This document shows, piece after piece, positions 1 through 6,477 of a stretch of DNA of 43,768 nt (within the stretch, counting starts at the first letter, position 1; each line of letters begins with the position of its first letter). Made by a program: the position numbers and the translations under genes. Source of the stretch: a virus; IMG/VR virus record IMGVR_UViG_3300020183_003705, positions 1-43,768 of that record; one strand, 5' to 3'. Under the pieces are notes generated by a model, which made no database searches, was not told where the DNA came from, and saw nothing but the letters and a program-made list of their open reading frames with translations.

Positions 1-298
1 CATGTAGGTTATTATCTTCAAAATAAATTGAGTTTCCAACATTTAAATTTTTTAATCTTAACCAATATGAATCATTCATAAATTCAACAAAATCATTATC
101 ACTTGTTTGCCCAACTTCAACTAAATGGTCTTCAGATCCTGAAAGTTCAGACCCGTTTGATAGTTTTATTTTAAAACAATTTTTATTTTGTTTTTTATAT
201 AAATTACCAACAAGTTTATAACCCGACGGAGTTTTAATTTTGTATGTTCCGCCTTCGTTTTCTACAAGGTTAAAAAATTCTTCAATTTTAATTTTCAT
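1..298 (-). CDS. C-terminal part of a split intein (partial; runs off the window)
   Basis: The visible 99 residues start with MKIKIEEFF and run off the left edge. Seen: a Hint-fold signature with the segment KIKTPSGYKLVGNLYK, then KLSNGSELSGSEDHLV. In the latter, S-x-x-H stands where intein block B has T-x-x-H. WLRLKNLNVGNSIYFED follows and matches the W..v..L.vGD segment after block B. No block A is present; the matching N-terminal piece ends the Clp ORF at 1513-1806. The ATG overlaps the stop of the endonuclease gene (ATGA, 295-298), which suggests translational coupling. By family knowledge, blocks F and G and the C-terminal Clp extein should lie beyond the window. Inferred role: trans-splicing that rebuilds the Clp ATPase. 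An alternative is a Hint domain of another protein, but the neighbouring block A makes the intein reading much stronger. Confidence 0.85.
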   Translation of the reverse strand, partial: MKIKIEEFFNLVENEGGTYKIKTPSGYKLVGNLYKKQNKNCFKIKLSNGSELSGSEDHLVEVGQTSDNDFVEFMNDSYWLRLKNLNVGNSIYFEDNNLH

Positions 299-1467
299 AA
301 TAATATTTTTATCTTTTCAATTAGTTTATTTTGATCCAAATCATAAATCATTTTAATTTTATTTTCTTCACAAAAATTTATTTTTTGTATCATTTTATTT
401 CTATAAAACTCTAAAGTATCGTCTAACTTTTCAATATTTTTTTTATTTAAAAGTCCAAACAATTCAATATAAATGTCAAAATCCGACAAATAAAAATCAC
501 ATTTCATATTACTTTCAGGATAATTTATTTCGTATTCAAAGTTTAAACAATTTTCTTCTAAAAATAAAGCCACCCTGTACTCACCAACACTTTTATATCT
601 TATACCTTTATGATAAACTGAAATACCATAATATTGTTTATTTTGATTTAAATTTAATTTACTGTATATGATATTTTTTAAATCAATAGAATTTGTCTTA
701 TAATAGTTTTGTATTATCTTACTGTTGATATATGGTGCAAAATCTGAATATTTTTTTATGTCGTCTTTATTTAATACACAATCGGCAAATTCATGGAGAT
801 TTTCATATTTAAAACAATAATTTACAATTTTATTTATTTTTTCTTTGAAATTTGAATGTTTTAATATTAATCTATAGTTTTTTTTGTCGTATTTATAAGG
901 GTTTTTATTTTTTTGTATTTCTTTAAAATCTTTTTTATTTTTAAGTGTGGTAATCCATTTATTTTGTCTTTGTTTAAATATCTTTTCACCTTCGTCTTTA
1001 CCGTATTTATCGATACATTTTTTTAAACTAAAAGTACTTTGTCTTTCTGAGACTTTATTTTTTGCATCATCTAATTCGTATCCTTTTTTTAACCAATATT
1101 CTACATTACTTGTAGTTTTATCTTTAAACTTCTCAGGATTATTTTTTTTAAGTGACACTAACTTATCACTATTATTTTTTTGTTTGGATGAAATAAAATT
1201 TACAATATCATTTTCTTCCCAACCCATTAATTTCAAAAAATTTGGGTTGTATATCGTTTCAGGATAATTTAAAATAGATTTGATAGTTGGTTTAACTTTT
1301 TTATAGTTAAGAAATTCTGTTTTATAAATTAATTCTTGAATTTTTTCTTGATTTGATGAATCAAATTTTATAAAAAATTTGTAAAGATTTTCGTTAATAA
1401 TAAATTTTTCAAAATCTTTAACACTATGTATTTCACATAATATTTTTTTTCTTTTTTTGATAATCAT
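295..1467 (-). CDS. Vsr/PD-(D/E)XK-like homing endonuclease between the two intein parts
   Basis: A 390-residue basic, Lys/Asn-rich protein. Residues about 120-175 hold a module familiar from free-standing phage homing endonucleases (YWLKKGYELDDAKNKVSERQ, then KYGKDEGEKIFKQRQNKW). The C-terminal part (about 290-385) looks like a Vsr/EDxHD-type nuclease core: SVGEYRVALFLE with E296, CDFYL with D324, IYIELFG with E335, then a helix with RNKMIQK and a strand KIKMIYDL. It lies in the same orientation between the N-intein piece (1513-1806) and the C-intein piece (1-298). It has its own ATG and its stop overlaps the next ATG. Known background: free-standing Vsr-like endonucleases occur between split-intein halves in so-called fractured phage genes. 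Inferred role: cutting of the uninterrupted Clp allele to spread the element. The active-site assignment is by eye. Confidence 0.75.
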   Translation of the reverse strand: MIIKKRKKILCEIHSVKDFEKFIINENLYKFFIKFDSSNQEKIQELIYKTEFLNYKKVKPTIKSILNYPETIYNPNFLKLMGWEENDIVNFISSKQKNNSDKLVSLKKNNPEKFKDKTTSNVEYWLKKGYELDDAKNKVSERQSTFSLKKCIDKYGKDEGEKIFKQRQNKWITTLKNKKDFKEIQKNKNPYKYDKKNYRLILKHSNFKEKINKIVNYCFKYENLHEFADCVLNKDDIKKYSDFAPYINSKIIQNYYKTNSIDLKNIIYSKLNLNQNKQYYGISVYHKGIRYKSVGEYRVALFLEENCLNFEYEINYPESNMKCDFYLSDFDIYIELFGLLNKKNIEKLDDTLEFYRNKMIQKINFCEENKIKMIYDLDQNKLIEKIKILL

Positions 1468-1478
1468 AAAGTTAGACA

Positions 1479-1500
1479 GGGTGTGGGATATACCACACCC
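1479..1500 (-). promoter_or_regulatory. Perfect hairpin between the Clp/N-intein stop and the endonuclease start
   Basis: GGGTGTGG at 1479-1486 pairs perfectly with CCACACCC at 1493-1500 around a 6-base loop. It is a GC-rich 8-bp stem in a very AT-rich setting. In transcription direction it follows the Clp/N-intein stop (1513) by about 12 bases and precedes the endonuclease ATG (1467) by about 11. No U-tract follows it, so an intrinsic terminator is unlikely. A structure that limits endonuclease translation or protects an mRNA end is a reasonable inference. Confidence 0.55.
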
Positions 1501-1512
1501 ATTATATAAATA

Positions 1513-1806
1513 TCACATAGTTTCAATATTGTGACTATCTGCGTCAGAAACTTTTTCAATTTCAATCCAAGTATCGCCTAAAACACAACCGGGTTCACCT
1601 AATATAATGGGATTATTTTTCTTTCTTCTTGAAAGAATTTGGGCAATTCTATTAATTTCATTTTCTCTACCAACAACAGGGTCTAATTTTCCTTCTTCCG
1701 CTAATTTAATAAGGTCTCTTGAAAAGTTGTCTAAAACAGGTGTTTTGGTTTTTGATTCAGTATTTTTATTTTTAGATTTTTCCATGTCGTCGTATGATTC
1801 AATCAT
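1513..1806 (-). CDS. Clp/Hsp100 AAA+ ATPase N-extein fused to a short N-intein
   Basis: A 97-residue ORF. Residues 22-73 match the start of the first AAA+ domain of ClpA/B/C ([48 protein letters not shown]). There is no Clp N-domain, only a 21-residue polar lead. Right after GEPG, in the Walker A loop, comes C74[10 protein letters not shown], a clear intein block A with catalytic Cys1. The ORF stops after 24 intein residues. The rest of the intein starts at 298, with a homing endonuclease gene in between. Alone this product cannot bind ATP because the GK[ST] of Walker A is missing; it should lie beyond the window after a C, S or T at the splice junction. A broken pseudogene is the alternative, but the exact block A boundary argues for protein trans-splicing. 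Confidence 0.88.
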   Translation of the reverse strand: MIESYDDMEKSKNKNTESKTKTPVLDNFSRDLIKLAEEGKLDPVVGRENEINRIAQILSRRKKNNPIILGEPGCVLGDTWIEIEKVSDADSHNIETM

Positions 1807-1874
1807 CTTAATTTTTTTAATTTTTTTATTTGTTTAAAAGTTAAATGATTAAATCTTAATAATCAATATTCTAA

Positions 1875-2606
1875 CTAAACACCAATAATTTTTAACCCCT
1901 TTTTTAATCTATAAATTGTTCTTTCAGAAATGTTAAGTTCGGAGGCGATCTCCCTATTTTTTTTACCCATATTTAATAAATCTATTATTTTTTTCTTTTT
2001 ATTATATTCTAAAGATGACTTATAATTTTCTACCTTATATTTTATTTTTTTAGTTTTACCACCTATTAGATTACTTACATTAGTAAGTTTTGAGATTAAA
2101 ATATTTTCCAAATTAAATGCCTCAACACTAGTTAATTCATTTTTAACGATTTTAATTATTGGGTCATTGCCGGACTCTATTATCATTTTTATTTTTTCTT
2201 TTTTATCTGTGTTTACATCAGAATCCAATAATTTTAAATGTTCTAACATCCTATTCCCATAACCCTTACCTACGTAAAATGGTTCATAATCAAATTCAAA
2301 TAATTCACCATCTATTAATAGTTTTATAGTTTCTTCTAATCTATTTAACGGATTCAAATAAACATAAACATAATTGTTAAAAACAATATCTGGTTCGTCA
2401 TTAATTATTGGTTCACCATTTAACAATTTCACATTTAATAAAACTTTTTCTTCTAATATTTCACATAAGTTTATGTCTAAATAATCTATTAAACATTCTT
2501 CAATAAACTCAGACATACTCATTCTTTCTCCCGTATTAATTTCTTGTGTTATTTTTTTATTAAAAATAACTTTTAAAAACTCTCTTGAAAACTTTAACCC
2601 TGACAT
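1875..2606 (-). CDS. GIY-YIG endonuclease with C-terminal helix-turn-helix
   Basis: A 243-residue protein. The GIY-YIG core lies at about 79-180: strand YVYVYLNP (79-86), PFYVGKGYGNRMLEHL (109-124; YVG equals YIG, with R119 as the likely catalytic Arg), ALNLE-like SVEAFNLENILI with E167, and a terminal NLIGG. Residues 205-236 form a resolvase-like helix-turn-helix (KKIIDLLNMGKKNREIA, then ISERTIYRLK). This matches a selfish homing endonuclease with a DNA-reading C-terminus. It sits directly upstream of the intein-split Clp gene, separated by 68 bases, and is divergent from the UVR protein. A TATTTATA element and a 15-bp palindrome lie just upstream of its ATG. A non-mobile phage nuclease remains possible. 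Confidence 0.82.
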   Translation of the reverse strand: MSGLKFSREFLKVIFNKKITQEINTGERMSMSEFIEECLIDYLDINLCEILEEKVLLNVKLLNGEPIINDEPDIVFNNYVYVYLNPLNRLEETIKLLIDGELFEFDYEPFYVGKGYGNRMLEHLKLLDSDVNTDKKEKIKMIIESGNDPIIKIVKNELTSVEAFNLENILISKLTNVSNLIGGKTKKIKYKVENYKSSLEYNKKKKIIDLLNMGKKNREIASELNISERTIYRLKKGLKIIGV

Positions 2607-2622
2607 AATTTATACTTTTTAA

Positions 2623-2630
2623 TATAAATA
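2623..2630 (-). promoter_or_regulatory. TATTTATA late-promoter-like element for the GIY-YIG gene
   Basis: An exact TATTTATA on the minus strand, 16 bases before the ATG at 2606, followed by an A-rich leader. The same 8-mer precedes several other genes here. It directly abuts the palindrome at 2631-2645. Confidence 0.45.
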
Positions 2631-2645
2631 TGTCATACTATGACA
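2631..2645. promoter_or_regulatory. 15-bp perfect palindrome, candidate operator
   Basis: TGTCATA-C-TATGACA is a perfect inverted repeat with a single central base. It lies in the divergent gap between the GIY-YIG gene and the UVR-protein gene. Further TGACA copies follow at 2653-2657 and 2674-2678. The position beside the TATTTATA element suggests binding by a dimeric repressor; the protein is unknown. Confidence 0.4.
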
Positions 2646-2698
2646 ATTTTACTGACAATTGTGTATTTTTTTATGACATATGACCTTAATGGCATTTG

Positions 2699-2735
2699 TT
2701 TGGTATAAAACCGTACTGAAATAAACTTGTAAAAA
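2699..2735 (+). promoter_or_regulatory. Bacteroidota-type promoter of the UVR protein gene
   Basis: TTTG at 2699-2702, a 19-base spacer, then TAAACTTG at 2722-2729. This is close to the Bacteroidota consensus TTTG/TAnnTTTG, with one mismatch. The 14-mer AAATAAACTTGTAA recurs before the gene at 14624. The start codon is at 2744. Confidence 0.45.
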
Positions 2736-2743
2736 ATAAAATT

Positions 2744-3109
2744 ATGTTCAGTAGAAATTTTGAGAAATTATTTAACGAACTATGGTCGTCAGATCCATTC
2801 TTTAATGGTGATAAATGGGAAAGAAAAAATTACAAATCTGAGGATGGTAATATTTCGTTTACCTACATTACAAATAAACGTGGTAGTCTTAATAAACAAG
2901 ATGAATTAACCTTATTGAAACAAAAATTAAATGTTGCGGTTGACGAACAAAATTTTGAGGAGGCAGTAGAATTAAGAGACAAAATTAAAAATTTAGAAAA
3001 AAACAAAAATAAAATAAATAAACTAAATATGGAACTTGAAGAAAGTATAAAAAATCAAGATTTTGAAAAATCAATAATAATTAGAGACAAATTAAAAGAA
3101 CTAAAATAG
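2744..3109 (+). CDS. UVR-repeat protein, possible Clp adaptor
   Basis: A 121-residue protein with two UVR-type helical hairpins. The first (about 52-86) contains LKQKLNVAVDEQNFEEAVELRD; the second (about 93-121) contains LEESIKNQDFEKSIIIRD. UVR motifs are known from UvrB/UvrC, from ClpC and from the ClpC adaptor McsA. The N-terminal 50 residues (MFSRNFEKLFNELWSSDPFF) are unassigned. No Zn-binding Cys pairs of McsA are present. It lies next to, and divergent from, the endonuclease-invaded Clp ATPase gene, so a phage Clp adaptor is a reasonable inference; a repair role is the alternative. Its promoter looks host-like, which suggests early expression. A strong terminator follows the gene. Confidence 0.7.
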   Translation: MFSRNFEKLFNELWSSDPFFNGDKWERKNYKSEDGNISFTYITNKRGSLNKQDELTLLKQKLNVAVDEQNFEEAVELRDKIKNLEKNKNKINKLNMELEESIKNQDFEKSIIIRDKLKELK

Positions 3110-3132
3110 TTTATAATAATTACATAAAAAAA

Positions 3133-3160
3133 GTCCATCATTAAAAGATGGATTTTTTTT
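3133..3160 (+). terminator. Rho-independent terminator after the UVR protein gene
   Basis: GTCCATC (3133-3139), a 7-base loop, then GATGGAT (3147-3153) running into a T-tract to 3160, with an A-tract before the stem. This is a classical intrinsic terminator 23 bases after the stop at 3109. Confidence 0.8.
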
Positions 3161-3169
3161 ATTTGTGGG

Positions 3170-3177
3170 TATTTATA
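3170..3177 (+). promoter_or_regulatory. TATTTATA late-promoter-like element
   Basis: An exact TATTTATA 12 bases before the ATG at 3190. It sits immediately after the preceding terminator and is followed by a long A-tract. The location between a terminator and a start codon supports a promoter. Confidence 0.5.
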
Positions 3178-3189
3178 AAAAAAAATAAA

Positions 3190-5043
3190 ATGGAGAAAAA
3201 ACTATTAGAAGAAATAAATAAAATTAAATTTTATTTTGATTATCTTCCTGGTAAAATACTTTCAGAACAAAAAAACACTAATCTTTTGAAAGAACAAAAT
3301 GAAAAAAAATTTACAGATTGGTCAGAAGGAGGTAAAAAAAAATGGGAAGAAGCCGATATTAAAAAAATAATACAATTTATAAAAGAACAGGATAGTCAAT
3401 ACGCGTTTTCAAGGTCTCCAATATACACCGCGATGTTAGAATGGTTTCAAGATCATCCAGATGATAAAACAAGAGAATCTTTAAAAGCTTGGACAGGTTC
3501 AAAGGCCATTTCTTTAAAAGGAGAGAGTAAAGAAAAAGACTATGTTAGTTTTGCCAATAACATATTAGCAATGACCAACCCAGACAATACTGGAGGTAAT
3601 AGAAATAAACTTGCAACTTTTGTAAGTATGACTAAAGATTCAAAATTAAAAGTATCTGCTCAAAATATCATAAAACAATTAGATAGAATTAATAAAGAAT
3701 ATAAGGAATTCAAAAGAAAGGGTATTTTTCCGGCAGCAGATTTTTCAAAAGAAGTGAAGGACGAATTGGTAAATCTCTACAGAGGAATTAAAGGTGATGG
3801 TACATTACAAATTGTAGACGATGAAACGATTGATTTGAATACAATTTTATCTAATTTAACTTCTTTTGATATTATTTCATCGGCAAAAGATTCTGGCAAT
3901 GTCAACATTGAAAGCGATGAAAATATTAAAACTCAAATAATTTCACAATTAAACGTTAGAGCTTCTGAAAAATTGAACGATAAAGATTTTTTAGATGGGT
4001 TTTTTAGAGGAGTTAAACCAAATTTAGAGGGTATGATTTTAAAGGCGAAAGTTATTGAAATATCTGAGTCAAATGTAGAAATTATTGCACAATATAAAGA
4101 AGCAAAAGTAAAAGAAAAAAGTTTAGGTAGGCAACTTGCAGTAAGAACTTTCACATATCCTCAAGAAGGTTTAGATCAAAACAAAAGAAATGAGTTAGCC
4201 ATGAATATGTTTCCAGATGATGGGGATCAATTAGGACAAGAAGGTGAAAAAGGTTTAAAGGTTATGGTTGATGAGGCTTTACAAGTATATAATCAAGCAA
4301 TAGCCGAAGACAAAGGGGCAGAATTAAAAACTATAAATATAAAAGTTTATTCATCAACTAGTAAAGTTAGGACTATGTATAAGTCTGATAAATATAGTGA
4401 ACAAAACAATGAACAATTGGCAACCGCAAGGGCAAATGTCATTGAAAAAAGGATAAAAGAACTTATAGGTGAAACAGATTTAAGTAATGCTGAAAATGTC
4501 GTTACAATACTTAAAGTTGTTGATGCTAATAGAGGTCCTGGTTGGAACGATCAAAATAGTGTTGATTTAGCGGGGCAGCCTATGGATTTTGCAACCGCAT
4601 ATGCTAATGCTCCTCTTTATGTGACAGCACATAATAAGTATCCTAAATTAACCGCAAGACAATTCTATGGTGGTAGGGATAATAAAGCAGCAGCATATGC
4701 AACTAAACTAATAGGAAAGTCCGTTTCTGTTGAAGACTTAGAAATAGAATACGAAAACGTTTATGCAAAATGGAGATATTGTATGGGTGGAATAGATCTT
4801 AATATGTATGTTGCTAAATCAATAATAGAAGAAGATCCTGAACAAGATTTTGTAGTTGCGGTTGCTGGTGGATTATCGGCAGAAATATCATGGGCCGGTG
4901 ATGGCGATGGCGGCGGTGGCGGTCGTAAAAAAAGAAGAAAAAATAAAAGTAAATTTTGGAGAAAAGTTGGTCTTAGACTAACAGGTCAAATAGGTGGCAA
5001 ATCAAGTAAAATTAAAAGAACTTTGGGTTGTCCTGTGTTTTAA
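3190..5043 (+). CDS. Large probable virion protein with an OmpA-like segment
   Basis: 617 residues from the ATG at 3190. An upstream in-frame ATG at 3148 lies inside the terminator and is rejected. I do not recognise a named family for the whole protein. Residues about 382-425 (IKVYSSTSKVRT, then EQLATARANVIEKRI) resemble the C-terminal half of OmpA-like peptidoglycan-binding domains, with the usual 'LA.aRA..V...L' helix. The C-terminus has a Gly run followed by a strongly basic tail (RKKRRKNKSKFWRK, about 577-592). N-terminal ILSE at 23-26 fits an [IL]-x-E prohead-protease-type site. It is preceded by a TATTTATA element. A structural or cell-wall-contacting virion protein is inferred; a non-virion role is not excluded. 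Confidence 0.5.
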   Translation: MEKKLLEEINKIKFYFDYLPGKILSEQKNTNLLKEQNEKKFTDWSEGGKKKWEEADIKKIIQFIKEQDSQYAFSRSPIYTAMLEWFQDHPDDKTRESLKAWTGSKAISLKGESKEKDYVSFANNILAMTNPDNTGGNRNKLATFVSMTKDSKLKVSAQNIIKQLDRINKEYKEFKRKGIFPAADFSKEVKDELVNLYRGIKGDGTLQIVDDETIDLNTILSNLTSFDIISSAKDSGNVNIESDENIKTQIISQLNVRASEKLNDKDFLDGFFRGVKPNLEGMILKAKVIEISESNVEIIAQYKEAKVKEKSLGRQLAVRTFTYPQEGLDQNKRNELAMNMFPDDGDQLGQEGEKGLKVMVDEALQVYNQAIAEDKGAELKTINIKVYSSTSKVRTMYKSDKYSEQNNEQLATARANVIEKRIKELIGETDLSNAENVVTILKVVDANRGPGWNDQNSVDLAGQPMDFATAYANAPLYVTAHNKYPKLTARQFYGGRDNKAAAYATKLIGKSVSVEDLEIEYENVYAKWRYCMGGIDLNMYVAKSIIEEDPEQDFVVAVAGGLSAEISWAGDGDGGGGGRKKRRKNKSKFWRKVGLRLTGQIGGKSSKIKRTLGCPVF

Positions 5044-5067
5044 AATGGTGGTTAAAAAACCACCATT
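5044..5067. terminator. Hairpin between convergent genes
   Basis: AATGGTGG (5044-5051) and CCACCATT (5060-5067) form a perfect 8-bp stem with an A-rich loop between convergent genes ending at 5043 and 5052. The minus gene's stop lies in the loop. There is no strong U-tract on either side, so a weak or transcript-stabilising terminator is likely. Confidence 0.45.
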
Positions 5068-5573
5068 ACTACATTAATACGATAACCACCGTTTTTTTTG
5101 ACGTAGGTCCCAATACCAATACTTGTTACGTTTTTTGTTAACATGTTTTTATTATGTGCATCAGAGTCTTTCCAAGTTTTTACGGTGTTTGAAGGTAATT
5201 TACTAAGTTGATCGTATGTTAATAAAAACATACCAAAACCTGTCTCCTTGTATAAATTTTCAGATACAATATTACAAGATCCAATATCTGAGTGATTAAT
5301 AGAGTTTGATGTTGCCAAAACTTCCGAATAAAGTTTAGCATAGTTCATTAAAGAAGAGTCAATAGATAGTTCATTTAAACCATTAGATTTCCTATAGTTA
5401 TTTATTAATTTAATAGTCTCAATAGAAGAACTATCAATATTAAAAGATTTTAAAATGTTATAATTTGATTTTTCAATCATACTAACCATTTCTTCTTTGT
5501 GGTTTAATTTAGTAGTTTGAGAAAAAATTTTAAACGTACAGATAAATAAAATAATAAACGATAGATTTTTCAT
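5052..5573 (-). CDS. Secreted CAP/SCP-domain protein (copy 1)
   Basis: 173 residues. Residues 1-19 are a signal peptide (MKNLSFIILFICTFKIFSQ). The CAP domain spans about 50-173: LINNYRKSNGLNEL, H94 in NHSDIGS, SENLY with E105, W134, H140 in DAHNKNML, then IGIGTYVKK and a terminal strand. CAP (CRISP/antigen-5/PR-1-like) proteins are extracytoplasmic. The two His and the Glu are the residues usually forming the CAP cavity. A related paralogue is next in the same direction (5650-6153). It has its own near-perfect Bacteroidota promoter at 5607-5636, unlike the virion genes. Function in the phage is unknown; action at the host envelope, for example in exclusion or lysis, is speculation. Capture from a host genome is possible. 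Confidence 0.82.
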   Translation of the reverse strand: MKNLSFIILFICTFKIFSQTTKLNHKEEMVSMIEKSNYNILKSFNIDSSSIETIKLINNYRKSNGLNELSIDSSLMNYAKLYSEVLATSNSINHSDIGSCNIVSENLYKETGFGMFLLTYDQLSKLPSNTVKTWKDSDAHNKNMLTKNVTSIGIGTYVKKNGGYRINVVMVVF

Positions 5574-5606
5574 AACTTTTTGTTTTTTTAATTTAATTGA
5601 TTTTTA

Positions 5607-5636
5607 CAAAGATACTAAAATAATTTTATATACAAA
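5607..5636 (-). promoter_or_regulatory. Consensus Bacteroidota promoter of CAP copy 1
   Basis: Read on the minus strand, TTTG (5633-5636), an 18-base spacer, then TATCTTTG (5607-5614), a perfect TAnnTTTG -7 element. The ATG is at 5573, leaving a leader of about 25 bases. This is a host-primary-sigma type promoter. Confidence 0.6.
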
Positions 5637-5649
5637 AACATTTTTCAAT

Positions 5650-6153
5650 TTATTTTAAAACCATAACACATTTAAGTTTGTATGAATTATCAAATGTGGT
5701 TACGGTTGATAAACCTATTTCTTTTGCATTAGAATTTAAAAGATTTATGTTGTGGTACTTTGATTTAACCCAACTATTAAAAATTTTATTTGGTGTTTTT
5801 TGTAAGTCTTCTACAGTATAATTAGGGGTTCCAATAGAATTAATTGTATTTATATTTTCACACAAATATCCATATTTTTCTATTTTTGAGTGTCCGGTTA
5901 CTTGACCAACTACTGATAATTTTGCCCAATTTTTTGAATAATCGGTAAGTTCTTTAGAAAATGTAAGTTCATTTAAGTTCTGAGATATTCTATAATTATT
6001 TATTAGTTTAATTACTTCTAAACTAACACTATCGTAATTAATTTTATTGTATGCTTCTTTACTTTTATTTATCCAATATTGATCGTTTGTGTTTTCCTGA
6101 GAAAAAGAAACTAAAATATTAAATAAAAATACTAATGAAAATAATTTATACAT
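5650..6153 (-). CDS. Secreted CAP/SCP-domain protein (copy 2)
   Basis: 167 residues with a signal peptide at 1-19 (MYKLFSLVFLFNILVSFSQ). CAP-domain marks: VIKLINNYRISQNLNEL, H88 in TGHSK, E99-N100, W128, H134 in KYHNINLL, and IGLSTV before the final strand. It is clearly paralogous to the gene at 5052-5573 (same LINNYR-x-x-x-LNEL block and spacing), so the pair arose by duplication. On the minus strand TATATTTG at 6175-6182 fits the -7 consensus TAnnTTTG, but I see no matching -33 box. A 76-base gap separates the copies, so each probably has its own promoter. Role in infection unknown. Confidence 0.8.
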   Translation of the reverse strand: MYKLFSLVFLFNILVSFSQENTNDQYWINKSKEAYNKINYDSVSLEVIKLINNYRISQNLNELTFSKELTDYSKNWAKLSVVGQVTGHSKIEKYGYLCENINTINSIGTPNYTVEDLQKTPNKIFNSWVKSKYHNINLLNSNAKEIGLSTVTTFDNSYKLKCVMVLK

Positions 6154-6174
6154 GATTGAAAGTTTTGTTCAATA

Positions 6175-6182
6175 CAAATATA
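6175..6182 (-). promoter_or_regulatory. -7 element (TATATTTG) upstream of CAP copy 2
   Basis: An exact TAnnTTTG match on the minus strand, 21 bases before the ATG at 6153. No convincing -33 TTG is visible at the usual distance. Confidence 0.35.
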
Positions 6183-6204
6183 TGTACTTTTTTTTAATTT
6201 AAGC

Positions 6205-6212
6205 TATTTATA
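6205..6212 (+). promoter_or_regulatory. TATTTATA element before the KTSC gene
   Basis: An exact TATTTATA followed by an A-rich leader, 19 bases before the ATG at 6232. It lies in the divergent gap to CAP copy 2. Confidence 0.45.
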
Positions 6213-6231
6213 TAAAAAACTTTTTAAAAAA

Positions 6232-6474
6232 ATGGCAATTAAAACAACCACAATAACAGGAACTAAAATTGTTTGTGAAATCGATTCGTCTAACTTAGTT
6301 CAAACTGAATATGATTTAGAAACAAAAAAATTAGTAACAGAATTTAAAAATGGTGCAAAGTATGAATATGACAATGTACCACATAATGTTTATTCGCAAT
6401 TTAGATTATCCGAATCACAAGGTAAATTTTTTAATACTGAGATTTCAAAAAAATACCAATACAAAAAAATTTAA
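6232..6474 (+). CDS. KTSC-domain protein
   Basis: 80 residues. Residues 18-78 match the KTSC domain: SSNLVQTEYDLETKKL, FKNGAKYEYDNVPHNVYSQF, SQGKFFNTEI and a terminal YQYKK. KTSC domains are small beta-rich modules common in phages and sometimes fused to nucleic-acid-related proteins; their biochemical role is not settled. The next gene starts 4 bases downstream, so the two are one transcription unit, read from the TATTTATA element at 6205. Confidence 0.75.
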   Translation: MAIKTTTITGTKIVCEIDSSNLVQTEYDLETKKLVTEFKNGAKYEYDNVPHNVYSQFRLSESQGKFFNTEISKKYQYKKI

Positions 6475-6477
6475 AAA

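Noticed and set aside
2607-2743. tRNA or small RNA in the larger gaps (also 14519-14623, 16027-16154, 35726-35863)
   Set aside because: I found no cloverleaf or tRNA-like arms; the gaps hold promoters, terminators or a gene remnant.
3148-3189. Upstream ATG of the 617-residue protein
   Set aside because: It lies within the terminator stem and ahead of the TATTTATA element; the ATG at 3190 has a proper A-rich context.
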